From the NCBI RefSeq assembly GCF_947179515.1, contig NC_067477.1, positions 131,614,465 through 131,678,464 on the forward strand: a stretch of DNA of 64,000 bases. The letters run 5' to 3'. The position numbers were made by a program, and so were the translations under genes. Positions 46,966 to 57,567 of this stretch are shown piece by piece (position 1 is the first letter of the stretch; each line of letters opens with the position of its first letter). Origin of the DNA: Apodemus sylvaticus (lineage: Eukaryota > Chordata > Mammalia > Rodentia > Muridae). The notes under the pieces were generated by a model. That model did not search any database and was not told where the DNA came from. It saw only the letters and a list, made by a program, of their open reading frames with translations.

Positions 46966-47110
46966 GGTAGGAGAGAAAAGTCACTCAGCTCTGGGGTGTG
47001 TGTGTGATCCCACTGTGTTTCTCTGGGAAGAACCCATAAGCCTCAGTTCTCTGAGATATTCCAACAGGTTAGCAAAAACCTCCGTGGAAAGGTGAGTGTG
47101 CATCTAGAAC

Positions 47111-47455
47111 ATTGTTTTTCAACCTGTGGGTCACCATCCCTTGGGGAGGGGTTGCATATCAGATATCCTGCATATCAGATATTGACATTATGACCTATAA
47201 CAGCAGAGGCAGGCAGATTTCTGAGTTCAAGGCCAGCCTGGTCAACCAACCGAGTGAGTTCCAGGACAGCCAAGGCTATACAGAGAAACCCTGTGTCGAA
47301 AAACCAAAACAAACACAAACAAACAAACAAAAAATCACCAAAAAACAATAACAAAAACAAAATAGTAGCAACCTAATTTGATGGTTGGAGTTCACCACAG
47401 CGTGAGGAACTGTATAAAACAGCTGAAGCATTAGGAAGAGAACCACTGCTCTGGA
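47111..47455 (+). mobile_element. URR1-like hAT-Charlie element, split by a B1
   Basis: It starts ttcaacctgtgggtcaccat. It resumes after the B1 with agtagcaacctaatttgatg and ends aagagaaccactgctct. A second, independent copy of the 24.5 kb family. Confidence 0.75.
47203..47338 (+). mobile_element. 5'-truncated B1 SINE inside URR1
   Basis: It starts at cagaggcaggcagatttctg, missing the first third of B1. A short caacc insertion is present within gtctacagag. Confidence 0.85.
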
Positions 47456-47611
47456 AGGTTCGCCAGTAGTTTCTATTTTATTTTAAGAAGGGGGTCTCAG
47501 TGCTACCCTCAAACATCTGGATTCAGTTGATTCTCAGCCTACTCAGTAATAGAAGGTATGCCAGTGCATGGAACTAACCAGGCGTAGGCCACTGCTTTAG
47601 ACAGGTTTGCA

Positions 47612-47757
47612 GGTTTGTGGTTACTGTGATATTTGTGTGGAGAGCAGGGTATCTTTATAGAGGCCAGAGAACAATTTGTGGGAGTCATTCTCTTCCAGGT
47701 TGTGGGTTCTGGGGGTGGAAATCAGGTAACTAGGCTTCCAGTGAGCACCTAACTTGC
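47612..47757 (-). mobile_element. B3 SINE remnant
   Basis: Antisense order ggagtcattctcttccaggt, tgtgggttctgggggtgga, tcaggtaactaggcttccag. Confidence 0.55.
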
Positions 47758-47807
47758 AGTATTTATTGTATTAATTTATTTATTCATCCATTTATTTCTT
47801 GAGATGG

Positions 47808-48327
47808 TGTCTTAGGGTTTTACTACTATGAACAGATACCATGACCAAGGCAACTCATAAAGAGACAACATTTAATTAGGGCTGGCTTACAGATCCAGAG
47901 ATTCAGTCCATCATCATTAAGGCAGGAGCATGGCAGCATCCAGGCAGGCATGGTGCAGGAGGAGCTGAGAGTTCTACATCTTCATCTGAAGGCTGCTAGC
48001 AGAATACTGGCTTCCGGGAAGCTATAGTGAGAGTCTTAAAGCCCACACCCACAGTGACAGATCTACTCCAACAAGGCCGCACTTTCTTTTTTAAAAATAT
48101 TTATTTATTATTATATCTAAGTACGCTGTAGCTGTCTTCAGATGCACCAGAAGAGGGTGTCAGGTCTCTTTACAGATGGTTGTGAGCCACCATGTAGTTG
48201 CTGGGATTTGAACTCAGGACCTTTGGAAGAGCAGTCAGTGCTCTTAACCACTAAGCCATCTCTCCAGCCCAGGGCCACACCTTCTAATAGTGCCACTCCC
48301 TGGGCCGAGCACATACAAACCATAACA
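47808..48327 (-). mobile_element. ORR1-like MaLR solo LTR, split by a B2
   Basis: Termini are tgtcttag and ccataaca. A perfect 5-bp target duplication GATGG lies at 47803-47807 and 48328-48332. Without the B2 the LTR is about 320 bases, matching the copy at 56.7 kb. Confidence 0.88.
48086..48270 (-). mobile_element. B2 SINE inside the ORR1-like LTR
   Basis: It has an antisense T/A-rich tail and intact head. Diverged target copies aaggccgcacttt (48073-48085) and agggccacacctt (48271-48283) flank it. Confidence 0.92.
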
Positions 48328-48331
48328 GATG

Positions 48332-48463
48332 GGCTCTCATTATGCAGCCCCAGCTAGCCTAGAGCTCCCTGTTTAAACCAGGCTAGCTTCAAACTCACAG
48401 AATCCCCACTGCCTCTCTGCCTTCTGAGCGCTGGGATTAAAGATGTGAGCCACTGTGCCCATC
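48332..48463 (-). mobile_element. Diverged B1 SINE
   Basis: B1 antisense order from ctctcattatgcagccccag to gtgagccactgtgccc. It begins immediately after the LTR target site. Confidence 0.65.
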
Positions 48464-49150
48464 TAAGTTGTGGTTTTTAGAGAAAGCTTTGAAAGGCTGC
48501 ATTTTAGTTACTGTAAGCCTGGATCGGGTGCCTCAGCAAGCGAGGAGATGAGGACCTGCTGTGGCTCTCCCCAGTGCAGGAGTCTTCATGAGCCTGTCTG
48601 GGGAAAAAAAAAACACCTTTTCTGGCCAAAGGAGCCATGCCTCTGCTTACAGTTTGCCGAGTGGGATTTCTTCTTTTCCAGAGGGAAGTAATCACAAGCA
48701 GGAATCTGTGTAGCCAAGAGGCTTTTTGTACCCTTTCACTGGCTTCTCTCATGATGGATGAAACTGCAGGAACAGTCAGAGTAGATGTCAGTGTAAATCT
48801 CAGAAAAGAGAAGAAAATAGGCTCCCCAAGTCCTCCGGCTCCCAGCCTCCAGGCACAGAGTGTGTTTAACTTGGACAGTTGTAGAGGGATTAGCAAGCCC
48901 TCAATAGCTGTCCCAATGGTCTGTTTCAATAGCAAGGATGCTTGTAGAAAGACAAATGGTGCGTACCTTCTGTTGAGTCACGTTTAGTCAAGACTTGCAA
49001 TTTACAGCCCGCTGCACTTTCTGCCTAGTAGCCAACTCAGGGGTAAGATTTATATTCTGTATAGATTAGACATCACTGAGACATCCCAAGTTACAAGGTC
49101 CCAACAGAAACTCTAATTTTATTTTTTTAAGAATTATTTAGCCTTAGCCT

Positions 49151-49320
49151 GGCCGGGCGGTGGTGGCTCATGCCTTTAATCCCAGCACTTGGGAGGCAGA
49201 GGCAGGTGGATTTCTGAGTTTGAGGCCAGCCTGGTCTACAGAATCAGTTCCAGGTCAGCCAGGGCTACACAGAGAAACCCTGTCTTGAAAAACCACAAAA
49301 AAAAAAAAAGAAAAAAAAGG
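49151..49320 (+). mobile_element. B1 SINE in a B2 tail
   Basis: Full-length B1. The repeated gaattattta (49131-49140 and 49321-49330) marks the target, though ten extra bases separate the left copy from the B1 start. Confidence 0.9.
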
Positions 49321-49499
49321 GAATTATTTATTTATTTTATGTATATGAGTACACTAAAGCTCTCCTTAAACACACCAGAAGAGGGCTTCAGATCCCATTA
49401 CAGATGGTTGTGAGCCACCATGTGGTTGCTGGGATTTGAACTCAGGATCCCTGGAAGAATAGGCAGTGCCCTTAATCACTGAGCCATCTCTCCAGCCCC
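49321..49499 (-). mobile_element. B2 SINE
   Basis: Minus-strand B2 with its tail toward the B1 and its head at gccatctctccagcccc. It contains the CTCF-like string ccagaagagggctt. Confidence 0.92.
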
Positions 49500-49842
49500 A
49501 GAGACTCCAATTTTAATAGTGCCAATAAAACTGTGTTTTCCCAGACTATGAAGATGGGAGGATCAGTCCTGGGGGTGGGGGGAGCCCTAGAGGAATGTCC
49601 AGGCTGCCCTCACTTTTACAGACTAGCTAAGTAGACTGAACGTTAGAAAGGCTGCCACTGTTTCCAGAGAAGTCTCAGCTCATCTTTGCCTTGGGGCAGG
49701 GAGGGGGGGGCTCCTGTTTTATGCTAAAGATACTGTTAGAGTGATTTAGAATATCTGACCTCCGCTCAGAATTTCAGCAAGAGTTAGGCAGGGATTGAGG
49801 GGGGTCAGCCAGTCTCAGTTGAACAACTGTCCTCTCCCGAAG

Positions 49843-49917
49843 TCCTCCCTCCCCCCTTTCTTTCATCCTCCCTCCCTCCTTCCCTCTCTCCTTCCCTGCT
49901 TCCCTCCCTCCATCTTC
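49843..49917. repeat. Polypyrimidine (CCTT)n tract
   Basis: Mixed CCCT, CCTT and CTTC units with almost no purines. Confidence 0.85.
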
Positions 49918-49924
49918 AGTCCAG

Positions 49925-50246
49925 TACTGAAGCTGAGATGGTGTCTTAATAGATTGCTCAGGCTGGCCTTAAATTCATTCTGTAGCCCAGACTGACCTCA
50001 ACCTTCTGAGAAACTGTGATGACAGATGTGCACCACCAACCTGTTCTAAAACAACTGTCCTGAGACTTGGACCCCCACCCCACCCCTTTCTCTCTTTGCT
50101 GTTTTGGGTTTTTGAGAGTGAGTTTCTCTGTGCAGTCCTGGCTGTCCTGGAACTCACTCTGTAGGCTTACCTCAAACTCACAGAGATCCCCCTGCCTCTG
50201 CCTCCCAAGTGCTGGGATTAAAGGTGTGTGCCACCACTGCCAGGCT
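49925..50246 (-). mobile_element. Old B1 and intact B1
   Basis: A degraded element lies at about 49925-50040 and a better preserved one at 50098-50246. Confidence 0.75.
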
Positions 50247-50477
50247 TGACCTGAACATCTCTTGATGCTTACACTGTCCCTTCAGTCAGACACGGGTCTT
50301 TCTTGTGGTACATCATTCAAACAGATTAATGCACTAAACGCTCAGCAAGGGTGACAGAGAATAGCAGCCGCTCTAGGACAGAGGTCCGTGAACTGTCGCC
50401 TGCTCTTCTGTCTTTTGTAATTCTAGAGATCAAGCGCAGGGCCTCACAATTACTATGCTCAACCACATCCCCGCTGT

Positions 50478-50598
50478 TAGTTTATTTGCTTAGTTATTTG
50501 GTTGGCTTGCTTTTTTCACTATGCATCCATGATTAACCTTGAACTCAAAACAATGTCTCTGTCTCAGCCTGCTAAGTGCTGGGATTACAGGCCTGGTA
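50478..50598 (-). mobile_element. Diverged B1 SINE
   Basis: The end agcctgctaagtgctgggat ttacaggcctgg is diagnostic; the rest is degraded. Confidence 0.6.
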
Positions 50599-50617
50599 CT
50601 ATTACTAATAGTAGTTG

Positions 50618-50654
50618 CAACAGTAGTAGTAGTAGTCACCATTAATAGTCATAG

Positions 50655-50688
<34 letters not shown>

Positions 50689-50832
50689 GAGGGATGTGTC
50701 TGACACACATGTGGAGGTGAGAGGACAAATTTTTTTGAGTCAGGTTTTTCTTACCTTGTGTGGTGTAGAGATTAAACCCGAGTTACCAGACTTGCAGAGA
50801 TTTTTACACACTGAGCCATCTTTCTAGCTCCT
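50618..50832 (-). mobile_element. (AGT)n, (GT)n and B3 remnant
   Basis: Short trinucleotide and dinucleotide runs lead into an antisense B3 ending gccatctttctagctcc. Confidence 0.65.
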
Positions 50833-50923
50833 AAATGACCTATTTTTCTAAATAAAAATTTTTTAAAATAAAGTTTATTTAAACATGACCACCTATCTAT
50901 CACTCATTCTGTTAGAAGTATTT

Positions 50924-51105
50924 GTTTGTTTATTTATTTATTTTTGGTTTTTTGGATTTGGTTTTTTCGAGACAGGGTTTCTCTGTATAGCCCTGGCTGT
51001 GCTGGAACTCACTCTGTAGACCAGGCTGGCCTCAAACTCAGAAATCCACCTGCCTCTGCCTCCCAGAGTGCTAGGACTGAAGGCGTGCGCACTACCACGG
51101 CCCGG
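50924..51105 (-). mobile_element. B1 SINE with perfect 15-bp target duplication
   Basis: ctgttagaagtattt is at 50909-50923 and 51106-51120. The body is full-length with a T-rich tail. Confidence 0.96.
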
Positions 51106-51251
51106 CTGTTAGAAGTATTTATGAGGCTCCTACACGGGTAAGCTTGACTAGTTCAGAGAGTGACTGGGCAGCCTTCAGGTCCTAAAGCGTCGACTCTCTG
51201 CCCTCTGTGGAGATAAAACAGTCATCATTCCATCTCCAGAAGAAAATGAGG

Positions 51252-51289
51252 GCGCGTGCACGCATGCACGCACGCACACGCACGCTGCA
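51252..51289. repeat. Alternating CG/CA tract
   Basis: gcgcgtgcacgcatgcacgc followed by more acgc repeats. It is purine-pyrimidine alternating. Confidence 0.75.
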
Positions 51290-51696
51290 TGTTAGAGAAT
51301 CGAAGAGAACCTTCCCTGGAGGGCCACTAGGAGGCATGAGAAGCGCAAAGTCACACCAAGAAGTTGGCTCCAGAGATCTGGCCAATAATAGAAACGCCCC
51401 TAGCAAGTTAGATCTCTGTGTGGCCCTGTGGTCGGTAGGTCTGTCCAGGGCTCTGGGAAGGGCTGGGCTGGGCAGGGCTCCAGGCCCCGTGAGCCTCCAA
51501 TGCTGCTGCTCTTCCATAGCAGAACCGAGACCGATCGGTGAATGTGTGAATGCAATATGAAAACGCAAATCACCCGGTATCTGAGCGCACGTGGTCTTAG
51601 CCGACCTTTGCCACACATTGCAAGAGTAGACTTAGCAGCTGAGTCACTGCGCAGACTCAGTGCCTACGACCTTCTAAACAACTGTACTTTTTAGTT

Positions 51697-51841
51697 TTGT
51701 TGTTGTTTTTCCGTGATAAGGTTTCTCTCTGTAGTCCTGGCTGTTGTACTTCCTCTGTAGACCAGGCCTCTAACTCAGAGATCTGCCTACCTCTGCCTCC
51801 CAAATGCTGGGATTAAAGCCATGTGCTTCCACCACCTGGCC
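51697..51841 (-). mobile_element. B1 SINE, slightly deleted
   Basis: The antisense body lacks a few bases after tggctgtt and in gaccaggc/ctctaac. Confidence 0.85.
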
Positions 51842-52549
51842 AAACAACTGTCCTTTTATATTTCGTTTTGTATGTGCAAGCCTGTATGTGGTTGTTTCGT
51901 TCGTTTTTCCAATGCTGTGTAACCAACCCGAGGCCTTGCCCATTTACCATGGAGCTGCAGCCCAGAACCCCATGTTCATTTTTAAAGTTTCTGTGAAAAC
52001 TCAGTGTGCAGTTGTACTAAAGGGAGAGGGAGTGGGGGACGCACCTGGGTTTCAGAGTGTAAGCAGGAGGAGGAATTCACAAACAACGGGGATTTGTCTC
52101 CTTCCTATGATCCCAACTTTTTCAAAAGCATAGAAAATGGACCTGCTTTCTTGAAACTTCTTGAAAGATTCTTCTGGTTTGGGATTCCAGCCCAACCCAG
52201 TCACCTAGGTATCGGAAAGTGACACTCTCTCCATCCGTAACAATGGCTGAATAGGATTAAGATGTTTACAGGCACGTAAACTTAAGGTAAATGTCAGAGC
52301 TTCATTTTAGAAAATGGCCTTGCCCCTTGCATGATGGAGGGGACAGGCTGTAGGAACTGAGGCCTAAGACAGTAAATACATACAGACGCGCCATTTCCTG
52401 GTATTGGCCACAGAAGCCAGGTCCTCCAAAGGCTGCTTAAGCAACTATATTTTATTTGTTTGGTACCTGAGAGAGTCTTATTCCATAGGCCAACTGGAGA
52501 GACTAGGTTGTGCCATGCAGTAAGTTACTCCATGTTGTATGGTTTTTGT

Positions 52550-53092
52550 TGTAGTTTGTTTGAAACAGGGTCTCCTATAGCCCCGGTCGGCCTTCGTTTC
52601 CAGAAAGCTGAGAATTGTAACCCGTCCTGCGGGTCAGTTATTCCAGGGTTCCGAAGGGGTGCTACCTGAGGGTCAAAAGGGGGGAGAGAAGGAGGGAGGC
52701 CAAGCACCAAGAAAGACAGACAGTCTGGGTTATGTCAAGGCCTCGTTTAATGTTCTGGGGTACACAGGTTTTAAGGCTTTGAGGAGGGGCGTACCCCAAG
52801 GCAAGGACAAAGAGGGGCAGAGGTATTCCTGGCATTTACGGCAGGAGATGAGGAGGTTATCTGATGAAGATACCCTGACGTTGACAGAGACAGGATCATT
52901 CTGTAGTTATCTCGAGACAATGGCTAAACCAATACCCATGGGAGAGGTTCTTGTTTGCTTTTCTCAGGGTCTTAGCCCTGTCAGCCAAAGTGAGGGTCTC
53001 TAATGGCTTCCCACAGAGAATGACCTAGAAGTACTGATCTTCCTGCTTCTCCCCCTCCAGAGCTAGAATTACAGTCATGTTCAACCAGGCTG
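52550..53092 (-). mobile_element. Degenerate B1 interrupted by a solo LTR
   Basis: A B1-like start (gtttgaaacagggtctccta) ends at 52615. Its B1-like second half (cttcctgcttctccccctcc, gagctagaattacagtcatg) resumes after 53015. Confidence 0.65.
52616..53015 (-). mobile_element. Solo ERVK-type LTR
   Basis: A 400-bp block. On the minus strand it starts TGTGGGAAGCC and ends GGGTTACA. The perfect 6-bp target duplication GAGAAT is at 52610-52615 and 53016-53021. An attaaa signal follows a taaaacc motif in LTR order. No internal retroviral sequence remains. Six-base duplications and this terminus fit the class II (ERVK) group; the family name was not determined. Confidence 0.9.
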
Positions 53093-53097
53093 GCTTA

Positions 53098-53172
53098 TGT
53101 GATGCTGGAGAAATGAAACCGGGGATACATGCATGCTAGGCAAACCCTCTACAAAGCAAACCACACCCCCAA
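53098..53172 (-). mobile_element. ID/B4-like fragment
   Basis: Antisense tRNA-like end with catgctaggcaaaccctcta and acacccccaaccca. Confidence 0.5.
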
Positions 53173-53212
53173 CCCATCCTCGTTTTTGGTATACATTCTA
53201 TTTATTTAGTTA

Positions 53213-53288
53213 GCAGATAGATGGATGGATGGATGGATGGATGGATAGACAGACAGACAGACAGACAGACAGATAGATAGACAGATAG
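53213..53288. repeat. (GGAT)n(GACA)n(GATA)n compound tetranucleotide
   Basis: Three related tetranucleotide blocks in order, several units each. Confidence 0.93.
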
Positions 53289-53573
53289 TGTACACATGCA
53301 TATAACCAGCCACACATGGTCCATCCATGTATGGGTAAGAGAATGACTTTCAGCTGTTCCTTCTCCCCTTCCACCTTGTGGGTCTGGAGATTGGACTCAG
53401 GTCATCAGGTTTGGAAACAACTGCCTTGGCCTACAGAGCCATCTTGCAGGCCCTGTTTTCTTCTTTGAGGCTGGGTTTCCTATAGCCTGGCATTCAGCAT
53501 GCAGGTGAACTGCTTGTTTTCTTACCTCCGCTGGCCAAGTGCTGAGATTGTAGGTGTGTCACCACACCCAGCA
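53289..53573 (-). mobile_element. B3 remnant then B1 remnant
   Basis: The B3 is at 53289-53454 (ccttccaccttgtgggtctg, gccatcttgcaggccc). The B1 is at 53455-53573 (gtgctgagattgtaggtgtg). Confidence 0.6.
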
Positions 53574-53875
53574 TCTCCCAGGACTGACTTTCAGAGTGGA
53601 CCTTGCCCATGAATCCTCCATTTACAAAGGAAGTGTTGAGGCCTGGTCCATAGCTCTAACCAGCCCGTGGAATAGACCCTTGGAGCCACTGGCTAGCCAG
53701 GACCCAAACAAGCACGCTTCTAGTTCATCAAGGGACCCTGTTTCAAGGTAAGAAAGGCCAAAGCAGCATAGGACACTTCATAGGACATCCTACTCTGGCT
53801 TCTACATCTGCACTATACACCCATGTATATACCTCATTCACACATGTACCATATACACGCTTACAAACATCCCCC

Positions 53876-53910
53876 ATACACACACACACATACACGCTCG
53901 CATGTGCACG

Positions 53911-53945
<35 letters not shown>

Positions 53946-53963
53946 CACACACACCACACATAC
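53876..53963. repeat. (CA)n with embedded (CG)n
   Basis: A CA-rich tract containing cacgcgcgcgcgcac at about 53908-53922. It is a long alternating purine-pyrimidine run. Confidence 0.92.
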
Positions 53964-54450
53964 CAGATTGGAAAAAACAAACCTGGACTTGCCAGCAGCA
54001 GCTGTAAGACAGATTGCTTGGCTTGGCCCTGTGTGATAAGTAGTAGCCAGTGAACTAACAAAACATTATTTTGCAATCAATTCTGACATTATGGAAAGAT
54101 ACAAACATTTCCACCTGTGTTTCTGGCATACAGCAAGCTTATAAAGCCAAGGGGTCCTGCGACTACCTATGCTGAGCAGGCAGGCATTAAACTGGCAGCA
54201 ATCCTCCTGCTTCAACCTGCCAAATCTTAGGATTGCAGGTATGAGCTACCACACCCCGCAAGCAGCTTTAAATAGAGAGGAAAAGCAAGGAAAAGAATGA
54301 TTATTAGAGTATGCAAAAAAACAAGGAAGGCCAACTGGAATGGAAGAGAACACGCGTGCAGAACTGAACTAGCTTACCCCAGGAATGGCAAAGGACGGGC
54401 ATAGGATCAGTAGATGATAACCTAGGGGTTGATCTTTGTGTGTTTGTCTT

Positions 54451-54690
54451 TGTCTGAGTTAGGGTTTTACTGCTGTGAACAGACACCATGACCAAGGCCA
54501 CACTTAACAAAAGACAACATTTAATTGGGGCTAGCTTACAGGTCCAGGTGTTCATTCCATTATCGTCCAAAGCTGCTTTATTTTTGAGACAGGGTTTCCC
54601 TCCTGTGTAGCCCAAGCAGTTCATGAACACAGGTTCTCCTGCCTCAGCCTCCCAGGTGTTAGGATTATAAGAATGCCCCATGAGGCCTTG
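54451..54690 (-). mobile_element. Truncated ORR1-like LTR end followed by B1
   Basis: tgtctgagttagggttttac to about 54571 equals the first 120 bases of the minus-strand LTR at 47.8 kb. A diverged B1 follows at 54576-54690. Confidence 0.7.
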
Positions 54691-54902
54691 CCAGATCTAT
54701 ATTTTAGGGTTTTTGTTTGTTTGTTCTCAATCTTTTTCTTTTGTAATTAAAATATAAGTACATCATTTCCCACTTTCCTCCTTACAACTCTTCCCTCACT
54801 GCCCAACTTGCTCTCTCTCTAATTCATGACCTTTCTTTAATTTTATTTATATGTATTTTATTTTTAAAAAATATTTTAAATAATTTTATTAAAATATTTA
54901 GT

Positions 54903-55086
54903 GCCGGGCGGTGGTGGCGCACGCCTTTAATCCCAGCACTTGGGAGGCAGAGGCAGGTAGATTTCTGAGTTCGAGGCCAGCCTGGTCTACAGAGTGAGTT
55001 CCAGGACCGCCAGGACTACACAGAGAAACCCTGTTTCAAAAAAAACAAATCCAAAAACCAAACAAAAAACAAAAAACAAAAAAACA
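54903..55086 (+). mobile_element. B1 SINE
   Basis: Near-consensus body with a long (caaaaaa)n tail. Confidence 0.93.
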
Positions 55087-55097
55087 ACTTAAAATTT

Positions 55098-55290
55098 AAA
55101 ATATAGGGATGGTTTAGTGGTTAGGACAGTGGTTAAGAGTACCGACCGCTCTTCCGAAGGTCCTGAGTTCAAACCCCAGCACCCACATGGTGGCTTACAA
55201 CCATCTGTAATGGGATCTGACGCCCTCTTCTGGTGTCTGAAGACAACTACAGTATGCTTACATATAACAAATAAATAAATCTTTAAAAAA
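55098..55290 (+). mobile_element. B2 SINE with altered head
   Basis: The head carries a short duplication (gtttagtggttaggacagtg then gttaagag). The body contains the minus-strand CTCF-like string CCAGAAGAGGGCGT at 55220-55233. Confidence 0.88.
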
Positions 55291-55440
55291 TTAAAATGTA
55301 TTTATATACTTAAAGTTTTTAAAATATGTATATAAAGAGAGGCTGTGAATATATATTTTATGTCCATATATATGGTCATGATATATATATAATAATATAT
55401 AAAGATCATAGATACATACATATACATAAATATAGCCAGC
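55290..55440. repeat. AT-rich low-complexity tract
   Basis: tatata and atacata runs between the B2 and the LTR-like block. Confidence 0.75.
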
Positions 55441-55444
55441 TCAA

Positions 55445-56268
55445 TGTTGAGGCCTAGATAGAATGTTAAGGCTTAGGTAACTGTTACCTGGCTAGCCCAC
55501 CATTTTGTGCTGTTACTAACATTATAAAGAAACTTTCTCATACCCAAGTTGATTACATATTCTGTTATGTTCTGTGCCCTTGGGAAACCAATCACTATAG
55601 AAGTCAGTAGAACTGTTTTGTATAGTTCACCCACGATAAGATTGGAATAACATAAGAGAGACACCTGCACCAATATAAGAAGCCATTCAGATTAAGACTT
55701 CCATACTGAGTAGGGGCCGAGTAAAGTTTAAGTTCCCAAGACCTCCCTGGGAGCTGACATCCTACTTGTCAGAAAGAGACATGTACGTGGGTAACTGACA
55801 TCCTGGTTGGCAAGTTAGGACATGGATGTTAGACAAGTCCCGTCCTAGAAGACAGGTTAAGACATGAATGTTAGGCAAGGCAAGTAAGTCCCCTGCCACA
55901 GCTGAATACCCCAACCAGGGGGAGCAGGAGCAGTGGACAACAAAGGCGTGTTCCTGAGGAAATCCCTATCCCTAAAGCCTGACTGGTGGAATAACTTGGC
56001 ATGGGTGTTTGTAGATCTCAGGCTTAAAAACCTGCAGGATCTCGACTCAGGCTGGTGGTTCAGCTCTGGAGTCTGGACCGTGGCTATCACTGATGATCAG
56101 TCCAAGGGCTCAATAAACAACCCCATCTCACTGAGATCAGTGTTCGTGTGGCTTGCGTGGTGGCTCCTGGACCCCCCTGAGTCCTTTTAGTTTTGTTTTA
56201 TGTATGACTTCAGAGTGACCAGTCAGTGGGCTCATCCCTGGGTCCCAAGACTTCTCCCACTCTCAACA
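55445..56268 (+). mobile_element. LTR-like block (probable solo ERV LTR)
   Basis: It starts TGTTGAGG and ends CTCAACA, so the outer seven bases are perfectly inverted. It contains duplicated U3-like segments (gacatggatgttagacaag, gacatgaatgttaggcaag) near 55813-55880. A cttaaaaacc motif lies near 56022 and an aataaa signal near 56112, in LTR order. Length is 824 bases. No target duplication was found, so the ends may be misplaced or decayed. The layout looks class I-like, but the class is not established. Confidence 0.6.
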
Positions 56269-56687
56269 TCCCCAGGGTGACTGTAGTGCGTGTCTAGGGG
56301 TGGGACTCCAGGGATCTCCCTTCCACACTGGCATGTCTGTTGGTAGTGTTCAGGTCTTGTTTAGGCGTTGTTTAGGCGACCATGCTGTTTGGGTAACATG
56401 GGTGAAACATACCCATTATTTCTAAAAGACACAATCTCACACACGTCTTGTGGGTCCTCTGGCTCTTACAACCTTTCTGCTCCCTTTTCAGTGATTGTTT
56501 CAGATCTTGCTTCTAATGTTCTTCTTCTAATTAAAAAACAAAAAGCCAGGCTTCCTAAGAAAATAACTAATCATGGTACTGGAGTAGAACATAGCTGGAT
56601 GAACCTGGAATAGACTACAGTGCAATGCATGAAGGCGAAGACATGCTTATCTGGGGCTGTAGCTCACTTGGTTGTGTTCCTGCTGGG

Positions 56688-57011
56688 TGTCATGGTTTGA
56701 ACATGCTTGGCCCAGGGAGTGGCACTATTAGGAGGTGTGGCCTTGTTAGAATAAGTTCGTCACTGTGGGCATGGGCTTTAAGACCCTTATCCTAGCTGCC
56801 TGGAAGTTGATACTCTACTAGCAGCCTTCAGATGAAGATGTAGAACTCTCAGCTCTGCCTGTACCATTTCTGCCTGGATGTTGCCATGCTCCCACCTTGA
56901 TGATTCTGGACTGACCCTCTGAACCTGTAAGCGAGCCCCAATTAAATGCTGTCCTTATAAGAACTGCCTTGGTCATGATGTCTGTTCATAGCAGTAAAAC
57001 TAACTAATACA
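56688..57011 (+). mobile_element. ORR1-like MaLR solo LTR
   Basis: Starts TGTCATGG, ends TAATACA. The perfect 5-bp target duplication CTGGG is at 56683-56687 and 57012-57016. It is 324 bases long and the best-preserved member of its family here. Confidence 0.9.
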
Positions 57012-57113
57012 CTGGGCTCACATCACAGCCTGGGCTCAATCCACAGTACCAGATAATAGTGGTAAGTGTCTGTAATCCCAGCACTAGGTAAGTAGAGTCA
57101 AGAAGATCAGAAG

Positions 57114-57274
57114 TCCGGCATGGTGGCTCATGCCTGTAATCCCAGCACTTGGGAGGCAGAGGCAGGCAGATTTCTGAGTTTCGAGGCCAGCCTGGTCTAC
57201 AGAGTAAGTTCCAGGACAGCCAGAACTATACAGAGAAACCCTGTCTCAAAAAAACCAAAAAAAAAAAAAAAAAA
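57114..57274 (+). mobile_element. B1 SINE
   Basis: Target copies aagatcagaag (57103-57113) and aagatcagagg (57275-57285) differ at one base. The A tail is about 20 bases. Confidence 0.94.
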
Positions 57275-57567
57275 AAGATCAGAGGTTCAAGTCCATCCTT
57301 GACTGCCGGGCAAACCCAAGGCTAGCCTGGGCTACTGTGAAACCCTGTCTCAAAAAAAAAAAAAAGTGCTTGAAAATAAATAATTTGGTTAAAATATGAA
57401 TGTGCCCTAATTGAAAATCCTTGAATTGCCATGGATAGTTTGAATAACAAAGTATTGCATTGAAGTGAAGAAAAATATCCATGAATCTATGCTGATATAA
57501 ATAAGTGATCAAATAAATGTATTGAGAGAAAAGACAAATTGCTGCTGTAGAATAATTATAATTTATG

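Larger units (their letters stand above)
56656..57366 (+). mobile_element. B4-type SINE split by an LTR and a B1
   Basis: ID-like head (ggggctgtagctcacttggt) before 56688. The middle (cacagcctgggctcaatcca, tgtaatcccagcactaggta) lies at 57012-57113. The B1-like end with its A tail lies at 57286-57366. Confidence 0.7.
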
